Below, piece by piece: positions 19,152 to 27,989 of a stretch of DNA of 64,000 nucleotides (position 1 is the stretch's first letter; every line of letters begins with the position of its first letter). Origin of the DNA: Psychroflexus sediminis (GTDB taxonomy: Bacteria; Bacteroidota; Bacteroidia; Flavobacteriales; Flavobacteriaceae); assembly GCF_900099815.1 (NCBI RefSeq), contig NZ_FNCW01000002.1:62001-126000 (forward strand), written 5' to 3'. The position numbers and the translations under genes were made by a program. Under the pieces are notes generated by a model that did not search any database, was not told where the DNA came from, and saw nothing but the letters and a program-made list of their open reading frames with translations.

Positions 19152-21398
19152 TCAAAACCAGAAGCCCAGACTCACAAACCAGGTATTTTCTTTGGTTTCC
19201 GGGGAATACGAATACTTCAGATCTATAGGTCCAATTATGGTTTGAGATCCCAAGCCAATGCTATATCCGGAAAAACTTGGGGTAGTCAGCCAATTTCCAG
19301 TGGACAGCAGGTCGTCTTCTACATTGGCGTAGTTGGCTGTGAAAAGAAGGTGATTTCTTTTGTAGAAATTGTAATCTATTTGAACAATGCCCTTGATGTA
19401 GGAATCTGCAGAAAGCGTGAAAAAATCATAACCTAAGAAATGCCTGAAGTTATTGATGGTTTGATTTCCAAACCCGCCCAGGAAAAAATTGAGAGCTGCC
19501 AAATTTTCATTTCCAGTTCTAAAGCCTAGCTCTGAGCCGATGTAACCGGAGACATTTTTGAATAAAGGCTGAGCATAGCCAATCTCACCTTTGGCAATAG
19601 CAAATTCGGAGTAATCGTCAAACAGAGGAAAATAAATATTTAACTGACCAGAAAATAAAAAGCCCGAGCTCGGGTAGAATTTATCATCCAGCGTATCAAT
19701 TCTGAGGTATCCAAATGTGCTGAATAAATTGTCCTTTTCTATAATGGTTTCAGCTTCGTTGACTTCTGGATCTTCGATAAAGGTTTCAGTTGTTGCTTCT
19801 AAAAATTTATACTCAGCCCCAAGTCCAAATTTAAAGTCTTTGGTGAGAAAGGTTTCAGCATAAATTTGATTGGTGAAGTCGTTATTCTCCAACCGGACCT
19901 GGTTCAAATTTAGCATATTTTGAGAGCCGACATTCTGTTGTATAAATTCAAAATTTACATCCTCTTCAAATTGATTAAACCTGGAGGTAAACCCAATACT
20001 CCAATAGCGTCCTTTATCGATGTAATAACTCAAATTGTACCTTAAGTTATCCCCAATAATCAAATCTAAAGAGGCCACGTCATTTACAAAGAATAAACTC
20101 TTTTGAGTGAGGTTGGCAAGAAAGCTTGTTTTGTAAAGCTGGTCATAATGTACTCCAAATTTAAGCTGTGTATTTTGTTCACTTTCAAACATTCTTAAAG
20201 TCAGATCCTGATAGCTGCCATTTTCAGAAAGTGTATAATTAATCTTTTCAAAACTGCCTGTTGCCGATAAATTATTTAAACCGGCATTTAACTGATTGAA
20301 GCTTGTTTTTTCAAAAGATTCTACTTTCAGCTTTCCTGTGATGTAATTTCTTGGAAAATTTTCATTACCGATTATGTTTATATTTCCAATATTTACATAT
20401 TCCGGGACTGAAATAGCTTGGCGTGTAAAAGTCCCTTTTTGAACTTCGGTAATCTTTTTAAGAGATTCTATTTTCGCTCGTGCCGCTATTTCTCCGTTTT
20501 CGATAATTTGCGCACCCTGATCAAAAGACAAAACCGAAAAATCTTTGATGTCGGGTTTGATATAAACATCTGTTTTCAGACTCTTTTCTTTAGCAGACTT
20601 AATGGTTCTAAAATTGTTGACCTGGCTGAGGATTTCTAAACCGCTTCCCAAATCTTTCCTATCTCTTAAGTCATCCTGAACATTTACCGCGATAATAATA
20701 TCCATTCCTTTGGCCCGAACTTCATCAACTGGGAAATTGTTGAGAACTCCGCCATCTGTCAGCATCATTCCGTCTATATAAACAGGGCTGAACAGGGTGG
20801 GTATCGCTCCGCTTGCAGAGAGTGCCGTAGCAAGGTTTCCTTGTTCTATAATCACTTCCTCACCTGTCTCTACATTGGTCGCTACACAAAAAAAAGGGAT
20901 GGAGAGCTGAGAAAAATCCTTAACCTTAACATGAGATAACAGCTGAGCATAGAGGTTATAAATATTTTGCCCTTTGGACACTCCCGAGGGGAATTTAATT
21001 TGAAAATTATCAAACGGAAGTTTTAAAACGTAACGCTCAGAATCTTTCCTGATATTAAAACTTTTGGAACTTCTTGGTAAATCATCCTGAATTAAAATTC
21101 CAAAATCTGTGGTCTTGAAAATAGAGTCAAGTTGATGAGTCGTATATCCCGAGGCATAAAGTCCGCCTACAATTGCCCCCATACTGGTTCCTCCTATATA
21201 ATCTATCCTTACCCCTGCTTCTTCAATGATTTTTAAAACGCCAACGTGAGCCAGGCCTTTGGCACCACCACCACTTAAGGCCAGTCCAACTTTGATGTCT
21301 TTTCCGGATTTTTGCAAACTATCAAGTTGATTGAGGTCAAGATTTTGACTCCAGACCAAAACAGGAAAAAGCAGGAGGAATAAAAAATTAAGTTTCAT
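19152..21398 (-). CDS. Patatin-like phospholipase with C-terminal outer-membrane barrel
   Basis: About 748 residues. A signal peptide (MKLNFLFLLLFPVLVWSQ) starts at 21398, overlapping the uvrC stop by 11 bases; the longer frame to 21458 would bury the signal peptide. Domains: patatin (residues about 35-235) with the oxyanion loop GGGAKGLAHVGVL, nucleophile Ser in GGTSMGA and catalytic Asp in MLTDGGVLNN; then a POTRA-like segment around IGNENFPRNYITGKL; then a BamA/Omp85-like barrel ending in NTWFVSLGFWF. This architecture is that of type Vd (PlpD-like) autotransporters, in which the barrel anchors or exports the lipase. Whether the lipase is released or stays periplasmic cannot be told. Confidence 0.88.
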   Translation of the reverse strand: MKLNFLFLLLFPVLVWSQNLDLNQLDSLQKSGKDIKVGLALSGGGAKGLAHVGVLKIIEEAGVRIDYIGGTSMGAIVGGLYASGYTTHQLDSIFKTTDFGILIQDDLPRSSKSFNIRKDSERYVLKLPFDNFQIKFPSGVSKGQNIYNLYAQLLSHVKVKDFSQLSIPFFCVATNVETGEEVIIEQGNLATALSASGAIPTLFSPVYIDGMMLTDGGVLNNFPVDEVRAKGMDIIIAVNVQDDLRDRKDLGSGLEILSQVNNFRTIKSAKEKSLKTDVYIKPDIKDFSVLSFDQGAQIIENGEIAARAKIESLKKITEVQKGTFTRQAISVPEYVNIGNINIIGNENFPRNYITGKLKVESFEKTSFNQLNAGLNNLSATGSFEKINYTLSENGSYQDLTLRMFESEQNTQLKFGVHYDQLYKTSFLANLTQKSLFFVNDVASLDLIIGDNLRYNLSYYIDKGRYWSIGFTSRFNQFEEDVNFEFIQQNVGSQNMLNLNQVRLENNDFTNQIYAETFLTKDFKFGLGAEYKFLEATTETFIEDPEVNEAETIIEKDNLFSTFGYLRIDTLDDKFYPSSGFLFSGQLNIYFPLFDDYSEFAIAKGEIGYAQPLFKNVSGYIGSELGFRTGNENLAALNFFLGGFGNQTINNFRHFLGYDFFTLSADSYIKGIVQIDYNFYKRNHLLFTANYANVEDDLLSTGNWLTTPSFSGYSIGLGSQTIIGPIDLKYSYSPETKENTWFVSLGFWF

Positions 21399-23190
21399 CT
21401 TGAGTGTGGTAATGGGTATAAATGAGATTAGCCTTGGAAACTCCAATGACATCTTCAAGCTCTTTCAGGCTTGCCTTCTTTACCTTGGTTATAGATCTAA
21501 AATGCTGCAGCAACTCGATGGAGGTTTTTTCTCCGATTCCAGTGATTTCTTCCAATTCTGTACCAATGGCATTTTTGCTTCGCTTATTTCTGTGAAAGGT
21601 AATGCCAAACCTATGAGCCTCATTCCTTAATTGCTGGATGATTTTCAGAGTTTCTGTTTTTTTGTCAAGATACAATGGATATTGATCCCCGGGATAAAAC
21701 AATTCTTCAAGGCGTTTGGCAATACCTATAATCGGAATCCTACCCCGTAATCCAAGGCGTTCCAAAGCTTTAACCCCGGAAGATAACTGCCCCTTTCCTC
21801 CATCGACGATAACCAGGTGTGGCAAAGGCTCATCTTCCTCCAGCAGTCTCCTGTAGCGTCTGTAAACCACTTCCTCCATAGACGCGAAATCATCGGGACC
21901 TTCTACCGTCTTAATATTGAATTTTCGATAATCTTTCTTGCTGGGTTTTCCATTTTTAAAAACGACGCAGGCCGCAACAGGATTTGAGCCTTGAATGTTG
22001 GAATTGTCAAAACATTCGATATGGCGAGGTTCTTCGCTCAGTCTTAAATCTTCTTTCATTTGAGCCATCAACCTATTGGTATGCCGGTCTGGATCTACAA
22101 TTTTCATTTGCTTAAAACGCTCCATGCGGAAATACTTCGCGTTTCGCGTAGAAAGGTCCACAATGGCTTTTTTATCTCCCAGTTTCGGAACGCTAACTTT
22201 TACATATTCACCAGCCTCCACTTCAAAAGGCACATAGATTTCCGGAGACTTGGACTCGAAGCGCTGTCTGATTTCAGTGATGCCCAATTCCAGTAATTCT
22301 TTGTCTGTTTCATCCAGTTTTTTCTTCATTTCTATGGTATGAGAGCGTATGATAGCCCCGTGAGACAATTGAAGAAAATTGACATAGCCATAACCTTCGT
22401 CACTAACAATGGAAAACACATCTACATTACTTATTCTTGGATTGACAACGGTAGATTTGGATTGATATTTTTCCAGGGTGTTAATTTTTCTCTTCACTTT
22501 TTCGGCTTCTTCATACCTCATTTCTTCAGCCAGGTCATGCATTTGTTCCCTGAAATCTTTCAGAGAATCTTTTAGATTGCCTTTGACAATATTCCGTATC
22601 GCCTCGATTTGTTTGAGGTAGTCTTCTTCATTCTGATAATCTTCACAGGGGCCTTTGCAATTTCCCAAATGGTATTCCAGACAGACTTTATACTTTCCCT
22701 GGTCGATTTTTGCCTGAGATAAATCGTAGTTACAGGTTCTGAGCTGATAAAGACCTTTAATCAATCCCATCAGTGTTTTCACCGTTCGGACGCTAGGGTA
22801 GGGGCCGTAATATTCGCTGCCGTCTTTTATGACCTGTCTCGTTAAAAACACCCTGGGGAAGCGTTCATTTTTGATACACAGCCAGGGATAGGTTTTGTCA
22901 TCCCTCAGCATAATGTTGAATCGCGGCTGATGTTTTTTGATAAGATTATTCTCCAGCAAGAGGGCGTCCATTTCAGAATCCACAACAATGTGCTTGATGT
23001 TTTTAATCTTCTTTACCATCACCCCAATGCGGTGACTGTCGTGCTGCTTATTAAAATAGGAAGAAACTCTTTTTTTAAGGTTTTTGGCCTTACCTACATA
23101 CAAAATCCTGTCGTCTTTATCATAGTATTGATAAACACCGGGACTTTCGGGAAGCGTTTTTACTTGTATGTCTAGGTCTGTGGTTTCCAT
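21388..23190 (-). CDS. uvrC: Excinuclease ABC subunit C
   Basis: Makes the dual incisions in nucleotide excision repair with UvrAB. The 600-residue protein is full length: an N-terminal GIY-YIG nuclease (SPGVYQYYDKDDRILYVGKA), a UVR domain for UvrB binding (LRYEEAEKVKRKINTLEKYQ), an RNase H-like C-terminal nuclease (HIECFDNSNIQGSNPVAACV and LVIVDGGKGQLSSG) and a helix-hairpin-helix end (LEEITGIGEKTSIELLQHF). Its 3' end overlaps the patatin gene by 11 bases, so the two are co-transcribed. Confidence 0.98.
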   Translation of the reverse strand: METTDLDIQVKTLPESPGVYQYYDKDDRILYVGKAKNLKKRVSSYFNKQHDSHRIGVMVKKIKNIKHIVVDSEMDALLLENNLIKKHQPRFNIMLRDDKTYPWLCIKNERFPRVFLTRQVIKDGSEYYGPYPSVRTVKTLMGLIKGLYQLRTCNYDLSQAKIDQGKYKVCLEYHLGNCKGPCEDYQNEEDYLKQIEAIRNIVKGNLKDSLKDFREQMHDLAEEMRYEEAEKVKRKINTLEKYQSKSTVVNPRISNVDVFSIVSDEGYGYVNFLQLSHGAIIRSHTIEMKKKLDETDKELLELGITEIRQRFESKSPEIYVPFEVEAGEYVKVSVPKLGDKKAIVDLSTRNAKYFRMERFKQMKIVDPDRHTNRLMAQMKEDLRLSEEPRHIECFDNSNIQGSNPVAACVVFKNGKPSKKDYRKFNIKTVEGPDDFASMEEVVYRRYRRLLEEDEPLPHLVIVDGGKGQLSSGVKALERLGLRGRIPIIGIAKRLEELFYPGDQYPLYLDKKTETLKIIQQLRNEAHRFGITFHRNKRSKNAIGTELEEITGIGEKTSIELLQHFRSITKVKKASLKELEDVIGVSKANLIYTHYHTQDET

Positions 23191-23205
23191 AAATTCTGAT
23201 CATAG

Positions 23206-23213
23206 CAAAGTTA
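23206..23213 (-). promoter_or_regulatory. Candidate promoter -7 box of uvrC
   Basis: Read on the minus strand, TAACTTTG is a perfect TAnnTTTG match about 16 bases before the uvrC ATG, implying a very short leader. No clear TTG upstream box. Confidence 0.45.
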
Positions 23214-23357
23214 AGTCTTATGCCTGAAATTTGGTAGAGCTTTATAAGAATGAAATGGTATTTTAATACGCTTAGAAATTTCATTACATCTAACTTTTAT
23301 AAAAAGATGTGAAAATCAAACTTTATTTTGTTTTAGTAATCTTATATTTTTTGTTGT

Positions 23358-23814
23358 ACCAATGCATTAGCCCGGTCCAGTGATACAGAAATGGCATTAT
23401 AAAATATTGAATTTGGATCTGTATTCAGCGGTTTAGGAGCGCTAATTAATAAGCAACCGAACGTAAAGGGGCTTAAGGTTTTATTCAAAGGCCTGGCTCA
23501 AGGTGCAGCGGGAGGATATTTGATTTTTGAAAGTAAAAGGGTTTTAGGAAAAATTAAATCAAAACGCGCCAGGGAGTAAAGTTGGTATGCAAAATTTGTT
23601 AATGCAGCAGGAACTTCAATTATTGAGAATGCAGCTTCTAACCGAAATTTTTACGACATATGGCATCTTAACATGGGCTTTTATAGATTTGAATTAGAAA
23701 GAACATTACAGACAGGTGAGATTATTTTCCCATGAATTTGTTCACAACTATCAATATTATGATTTACAAGGAGCTTTACTTCGTCCTTTATATTTATTAG
23801 CGAATAAAAATTGA
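23358..23814 (+). pseudogene. Degenerate gene with HExxH-like motif, family unknown
   Basis: Reading one frame from 23358 gives a coherent protein (SGLGALINKQPNVKGLKVLF, QGAAGGYLIFESKR, WYAKFVNAAGTSIIENAASN, NFYDIWHLNMGFYRFELER). It is interrupted by TAA codons at 23400 and at about 23577. Near 23730 the frame shifts and continues as SHEFVHNYQYYDLQGALL until a TGA at 23812. The HEFVH motif and the pattern resemble a flavobacterial exported protein with a putative zinc-protease-like site, but I cannot name the family. No start codon or signal peptide remains, so the 5' end is also lost or diverged. It fills most of the 750-base gap between uvrC and yefM. Confidence 0.7.
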
Positions 23815-23900
23815 GATTGTTATTATGACAATTTCTTCGAAAACGAAGCAGGTTACTATTCCAATACCATTATTTGTAATTAAACATTTTAATAGTATAG

Positions 23901-23922
23901 AAAGTACGGATATAAGTACTTT
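23901..23922 (+). promoter_or_regulatory. Palindromic operator of the yefM-yoeB pair
   Basis: A perfect interrupted palindrome AAAGTAC-8 bases-GTACTTT ending 16 bases before the antitoxin ATG and abutting the promoter box. YefM-family antitoxins repress their own operon by binding such palindromes, so this is the likely autoregulatory site. Confidence 0.6.
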
Positions 23923-23926
23923 TGAT

Positions 23927-23934
23927 TATCTTTG
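23927..23934 (+). promoter_or_regulatory. Promoter -7 box of yefM-yoeB
   Basis: TATCTTTG is a perfect TAnnTTTG match that ends 4 bases before the yefM ATG (23939). Transcription would begin at or next to the start codon, giving a leaderless or near-leaderless mRNA. Confidence 0.55.
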
Positions 23935-23938
23935 TTAA

Positions 23939-24187
23939 ATGGAAATAGTAAATTACTCAAATTTTCGTTCAAATCTTAAGCATTGGTTTGACAAGGTTAT
24001 TGATGATGTAAGTGATGTCGTTATAAAGCGTAAAAACGGTAAAGATCTTGTGTTGATATCATTAGATGAGTACAACTCACTTAAAGAGACGACCTATTTA
24101 CTTACAGGTAAAAATAGGGATATTCTACTTGACTCTGTTAAGGAACTTGAAGAAGGAAATGGCATTCAAAATGAACTTATTGAGTAA
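23939..24187 (+). CDS. yefM: YefM/Phd-family antitoxin
   Basis: An 82-residue antitoxin. The N-terminal DNA-binding half follows the family pattern YSNFRSNLKHWFDKVIDD, VVIKRKNGKDLVLISLDEYN, and the C-terminal acidic tail should wrap around the toxin. It neutralises YoeB and represses the operon with it. Its stop overlaps the toxin start by one base (TAATG), as expected of a toxin-antitoxin operon. The pair follows a decayed gene and is likely horizontally acquired. Confidence 0.93.
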   Translation: MEIVNYSNFRSNLKHWFDKVIDDVSDVVIKRKNGKDLVLISLDEYNSLKETTYLLTGKNRDILLDSVKELEEGNGIQNELIE

Positions 24188-24444
24188 TGAAAATTACTTG
24201 GTCAACTAAGTCTTGGAATGATTATTTGTATTGGCAAAAAGTCGATAAGAAAATCCTCAAACGTATAAATGAACTTATCAAAAGTTGTATGAGAACTCCT
24301 TTTGAAGGTATAGGAAAACCCGAGGCTCTTAAAGGAGATTTACAAGGTTATTGGTCGAGACGAATTACTTCCGAACATCGATTAGTTTACAAATATGAAA
24401 ATGATCAACTTTGGATTGCTGCTTGCCGGTACCACTATTTATAA
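24187..24444 (+). CDS. yoeB: YoeB-family ribosome-dependent mRNA interferase toxin
   Basis: An 85-residue toxin, nearly the length of E. coli YoeB (84). All four catalytic positions known from that protein are conserved at the same numbers: Glu46 (GIGKPEALKG), Arg65 (TSEHRLVY), His83 and Tyr84 (CRYHYL). It should cleave mRNA in the ribosomal A site when the antitoxin is degraded. It appears intact and active. It is coupled to yefM by a one-base overlap. Confidence 0.95.
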   Translation: MKITWSTKSWNDYLYWQKVDKKILKRINELIKSCMRTPFEGIGKPEALKGDLQGYWSRRITSEHRLVYKYENDQLWIAACRYHYL

Positions 24445-24496
24445 ATTGAGGTATAGATTTTAGTAATTTATCAAAGTTAAATAATTTTGAAATGAG

Positions 24497-24516
24497 AAAT
24501 TTGAGATGTCAAATTT
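24497..24516. terminator. AT-rich hairpin between convergent yoeB and alr
   Basis: A perfect 8-bp stem AAATTTGA/TCAAATTT with a 4-base loop, 53 bases after yoeB. AT-rich and without a T tract, so a weak terminator candidate. Confidence 0.35.
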
Positions 24517-24522
24517 GAACGA

Positions 24523-25626
24523 TTAAACCAATACCCGCGTTACCCGCTGAGAAATTCTCGTAATCACTTCATAAGGGATGGTTTGCTGATGGCTGTCAAA
24601 ATCGACAACCGTGTTGTGTTTACCAAAAACCTCCACTTCATCGCCTTCATCGCATTCGATTCCAGTCACATCTACCATTAAAGTATCCATACAGACGTTG
24701 CCTATGATCGGAGCTTTTTTTCCGTTGATAAGCACACGGGCTTTCCCATTTCCAAAAATCCTTGAAATGCCATCGGCATAGCCTAGGGGTAAAGTAGCGA
24801 TTTCAGTGGTCTGTTCTGCCCTGAACATTCGTTCATAACCCACGCTATCCCCTTTCTGAATTGTCCTTAACTGGGCAATCACTGTTTTTAAGCTGGCCAC
24901 AGCTTTCAGCAGCTGGTGTTCTTTAGGATTATTTCCGTAGCCATATAAAGCGATGCCCGCTCTTACCATATCAAATTCGGCTTCAGGGAAATTCAGAATT
25001 CCACTGGAGTTGCAAATATGACTGTCAAAATCATACTTGAGATGGGCTTTAAAAAAACTACGGGCTTCTTTGAACTTGGCTATCTGAGTTTTAGTAAACT
25101 CAATTTCATCTCTATTCCCCGAGGCAGCCAGGTGAGAAAAGACACCAGCAACTTTTATTTTTTTCTCTGAATCCAGGTGTTTCACCACAGAATCCATTTC
25201 GTTTAACTCAAATCCAAGGCGGTTGAGCCCTGTATTGATTTTGAGATGAATTCCAAAAGAGTCTACTGCATGATGGGTTAACTCCTGGCAGAGCCCTGTC
25301 AAAAAGTAATGTGTATATACACTTGGGGTAAGGTGGTAATCTACCAGGTTCTGTATGTCTTCCAGTTGGGGGTAAAACACCAGAATAGGGGCTTTAATAC
25401 CCGCTTTTCTCAGTCTCACACCTTCTTCGATGTAAGCGACCGCAAGTTGTTCGGCCCCGATTTTCACCAAATGTTTTCCGATGATCACCGAATCCGTTCC
25501 GTAAGCAAAAGCTTTGACGACACCCATCATTTTGGTTTCTGGGCTCAAATAGCTTTTCAGCAATTTAAAGTTAGTTTCTAAAGCAGTAAGGTCGATTTCT
25601 AGACGGGTTTCTAAGACTTTGGTCAT
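24523..25626 (-). CDS. alr: Alanine racemase
   Basis: Interconverts L- and D-alanine with PLP, supplying D-Ala for peptidoglycan. The enzyme is 367 residues, normal for a free-standing racemase and without the MurF fusion seen in some Bacteroidota. The PLP lysine is Lys38 in VVKAFAYGTDS, and the second catalytic base, a Tyr, lies in GDSVGYERMF. The barrel signatures (HLAASGNRDE, IGNVCMDTLMVDVT) are intact. The start overlaps the tdk stop by one base (TAATG), making a tdk-alr operon. Confidence 0.97.
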   Translation of the reverse strand: MTKVLETRLEIDLTALETNFKLLKSYLSPETKMMGVVKAFAYGTDSVIIGKHLVKIGAEQLAVAYIEEGVRLRKAGIKAPILVFYPQLEDIQNLVDYHLTPSVYTHYFLTGLCQELTHHAVDSFGIHLKINTGLNRLGFELNEMDSVVKHLDSEKKIKVAGVFSHLAASGNRDEIEFTKTQIAKFKEARSFFKAHLKYDFDSHICNSSGILNFPEAEFDMVRAGIALYGYGNNPKEHQLLKAVASLKTVIAQLRTIQKGDSVGYERMFRAEQTTEIATLPLGYADGISRIFGNGKARVLINGKKAPIIGNVCMDTLMVDVTGIECDEGDEVEVFGKHNTVVDFDSHQQTIPYEVITRISQRVTRVLV

Positions 25627-26264
25627 TACTCAGCTTTTTTTTGAATCAGTTCTTCAGAATCGTTCACATCGATATTCTTCACCTTTTCTTTGAGCATAGC
25701 TTTGAAATAAGCAGCTCTGCTCAAAGGTTCATATTCGTCGGTTTCGCCGAGCAAGACCAGGTCTTCTTTGGTCGATTTTCTGAAGCTGTATTGAGCCAGA
25801 TTACCCGTTCTTGTGCAAACGGCGTGGACTTTGGTCACATATTCTGCGGTAGCCATCAAGTTGGGCATAGGCCCAAAGGGGTTGCCCTTAAAGTCCATGT
25901 CCAGTCCTGCAACAATCACCCGTACGCCCCTGTTAGCTAAATCGTTACAAACTGAAATGATTTCATCGTCAAAAAATTGAGCTTCATCAATGCCTACGAC
26001 GTCACAGCTGTCAGCTAATAGACGAATATTGGCAGCGGCAGGAACAGGCGTTGAACGAATGGAGTTTTCGTCATGTGAGACCACTTCTTCATCGTCATAC
26101 CGGCGATCGATCTGGGGTTTGAAGATTTCGACTTTTTGTTTGGCAAACTTCGCGCGCTTGAGCCGTCTGATCAGTTCTTCCGTTTTTCCGGAAAACATAC
26201 TTCCACAGATGACTTCGATCCATCCAAATTGCTCTTTGTGATTAACAGTGTTTTCGAGAAACAT
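25626..26264 (-). CDS. tdk: Thymidine kinase (type II)
   Basis: Phosphorylates thymidine in the salvage pathway. Start at 26264 ([15 protein letters not shown]) gives 212 residues; the longer frame to 26327 adds an unlikely Cys- and Leu-rich segment. The Walker A motif [14 protein letters not shown], Walker [12 protein letters not shown] and the lasso segment [19 protein letters not shown] are present. Of the four Cys that usually bind structural zinc, only the first is obvious (HAVCTRTG); the usual second pair is replaced ([15 protein letters not shown]). Co-transcribed with alr. Confidence 0.95.
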   Translation of the reverse strand: MFLENTVNHKEQFGWIEVICGSMFSGKTEELIRRLKRAKFAKQKVEIFKPQIDRRYDDEEVVSHDENSIRSTPVPAAANIRLLADSCDVVGIDEAQFFDDEIISVCNDLANRGVRVIVAGLDMDFKGNPFGPMPNLMATAEYVTKVHAVCTRTGNLAQYSFRKSTKEDLVLLGETDEYEPLSRAAYFKAMLKEKVKNIDVNDSEELIQKKAE

Positions 26265-26324
26265 TTTGTATTTTAGGGCGTTAATAAATAGGTTGTCACT
26301 ACAGAATAATAAGGCTAAAATTAG

Positions 26325-26332
26325 CAAAAATA
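26325..26332 (-). promoter_or_regulatory. Candidate promoter -7 box of tdk-alr
   Basis: On the minus strand TATTTTTG, a perfect TAnnTTTG match, about 60 bases before the tdk ATG. A TTG lies further upstream but at a long spacing (about 25 bases). Confidence 0.4.
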
Positions 26333-26365
26333 ATAAGGTCTTTAAAGAAGAAAATCACAAATATT

Positions 26366-27304
26366 ATGAAGAGAGTTTTAGAAGACGAATTGATAAGTCT
26401 AGCCGAGCGTATTTTAAAATTGAAAAACAGAGCAGATATACATCAGTTGAAAAAAGAAGCTGCTGAGCTGTATGAGAAATTGAGCATCTTAGCTTTTGCT
26501 GAATCCCATTTTGGCGGCTTAAATTCTGAGGTTTCTAAAACTGAATTTAAAGAAAGCTTTGCAGAGCAATTCAGCGATATAGATGAAGAAAGCGGGCATT
26601 ACAAATCCCCTGACGGCATGGATTATAATCCCAATCCTATTTCTGAACCCAATACCGAAAAAATAAAGGATATCGTCTCTCAAATGCCACCGGAATCTGA
26701 GCAGGTCGATTTGCTCCTGGCTGAGTTTGAAAAACTGACTCATAAATCTAGATCTGACTCTGAATCCAATTCAGAAAAAGAAAAACCATCCTCATCACAG
26801 TCTTCCGGTGAGGAAAAGACCTCTTCTTCCGAAAAAGCCTATCCCACAGAGGATGATTTCAACAGTTATGGGGTTCATTTTGATGACTTGCCGGATTTTG
26901 AACCTAAGTCTGAGGATCAGGAGCAGAAAACTGACGACACAGAACAAAAGTATCCGGAAAAAAATCCGGAAACTCCCCGGCAGGAAATAAAGTCTGAGGC
27001 TCCAAAACCAGAAGAGGTAAAATCCAATTTGAATGCTACCCATGAAGAAAAGCGTTCATTGAATGATAAGTTAAAAAAAGGAATTAAAATAGGCCTCAAC
27101 GATAGAATAGCATTTACCAATCATCTCTTTGGAGGAAGTGCAGATGATTATAACCGCGTGCTTTCTCAGCTCAATACCATGTCTTCTTTCGAAGAAGCCG
27201 AGTCGTTTATAAAAAATCAGGTGAAACCAGATTATAAGTCATGGGAAGGAAAAGAAGCTACTGAAGCCAGATTTATGGAGGTTATTGAACACAAATTCAA
27301 GTAA
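26366..27304 (+). CDS. Conserved acidic protein, unknown function
   Basis: A 312-residue cytoplasmic protein. The first 50 residues form charged helices (ISLAERILKLKNRADIHQLK). A long low-complexity centre (about 115-240) is rich in Ser, Glu, Lys and Pro and probably disordered. The last 75 residues form a conserved-looking helical domain (LKKGIKIGLNDRIAFTNHLF, SQLNTMSSFEEAESFI). I know this arrangement from other flavobacteria next to rsmI but no function is established. It ends 2 bases before the rsmI start, so the two are co-transcribed; a link to translation is only suggested by this. Confidence 0.75.
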   Translation: MKRVLEDELISLAERILKLKNRADIHQLKKEAAELYEKLSILAFAESHFGGLNSEVSKTEFKESFAEQFSDIDEESGHYKSPDGMDYNPNPISEPNTEKIKDIVSQMPPESEQVDLLLAEFEKLTHKSRSDSESNSEKEKPSSSQSSGEEKTSSSEKAYPTEDDFNSYGVHFDDLPDFEPKSEDQEQKTDDTEQKYPEKNPETPRQEIKSEAPKPEEVKSNLNATHEEKRSLNDKLKKGIKIGLNDRIAFTNHLFGGSADDYNRVLSQLNTMSSFEEAESFIKNQVKPDYKSWEGKEATEARFMEVIEHKFK

Positions 27305-27306
27305 GC

Positions 27307-27987
27307 ATGTCCAAACTGATTCTAGTGCCCACCCCAATTGGCAATCTTTCGGACATGACCTACAGAGCTGTAGAGGTTTTGAAATCTGTGGACGTCATTC
27401 TGGCAGAAGACACCCGTGTAAGCGGGATCCTACTCAAGCATTACGGTATAGAAACACCGATGCAAAGCTATCATCAGCACAATGAGCATTCGCAAACCGA
27501 TGCTGTAGTGCGACAAATCAAGGGTGGAAGAGAAACCGCTATCATTACTGATGCAGGAACCCCGGGCATATCCGATCCTGGCTTTTTACTCGCCAGGGCC
27601 TGCGTTGCAGAAGGCGTCAAGATAGAATGCTTGCCGGGGGCAACGGCTTTTGTTCCTGCACTGGTCAACAGCGGTTTGCCCAACGATAAATTTGTGTTTG
27701 AAGGTTTTCTTCCTGCCAAAAAAGGCAGACAAAAACGCCTTAAGGCTTTAGCGGAAGAAGAGCGTACCATCCTGTTTTATGAATCGCCTTACAAGCTTTT
27801 AAAAAGCCTTCAGCAGTTTGTTGAACATTTTGGAGCAGAGCGTCAGGTGAGTGTTTCCCGGGAGATTTCAAAACTTTATGAAGAGACTGTTCGCGGAAGT
27901 TTAACGGAAGTCATCGCTCATTTTGAAGTGAAAAAACCAAAGGGGGAATTCGTTATTGTCCTGGCGGGTTCCGGAGTGAAAGCATAA
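27307..27987 (+). CDS. rsmI: 16S rRNA (cytidine1402-2'-O)-methyltransferase
   Basis: Methylates the ribose of C1402 in 16S rRNA near the decoding site. The 226-residue protein is a tetrapyrrole-methylase-fold enzyme with the family motifs LVPTPIGNLSDMTYRAVEVL, AEDTRVSGILLKHYG, DAGTPGISDPG and ILFYESPYKL. It is shorter than the roughly 286-residue E. coli enzyme because it lacks the C-terminal extension, as is usual in Bacteroidota. It follows the acidic-protein gene by 2 bases. Confidence 0.96.
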   Translation: MSKLILVPTPIGNLSDMTYRAVEVLKSVDVILAEDTRVSGILLKHYGIETPMQSYHQHNEHSQTDAVVRQIKGGRETAIITDAGTPGISDPGFLLARACVAEGVKIECLPGATAFVPALVNSGLPNDKFVFEGFLPAKKGRQKRLKALAEEERTILFYESPYKLLKSLQQFVEHFGAERQVSVSREISKLYEETVRGSLTEVIAHFEVKKPKGEFVIVLAGSGVKA

Positions 27988-27989
27988 AA

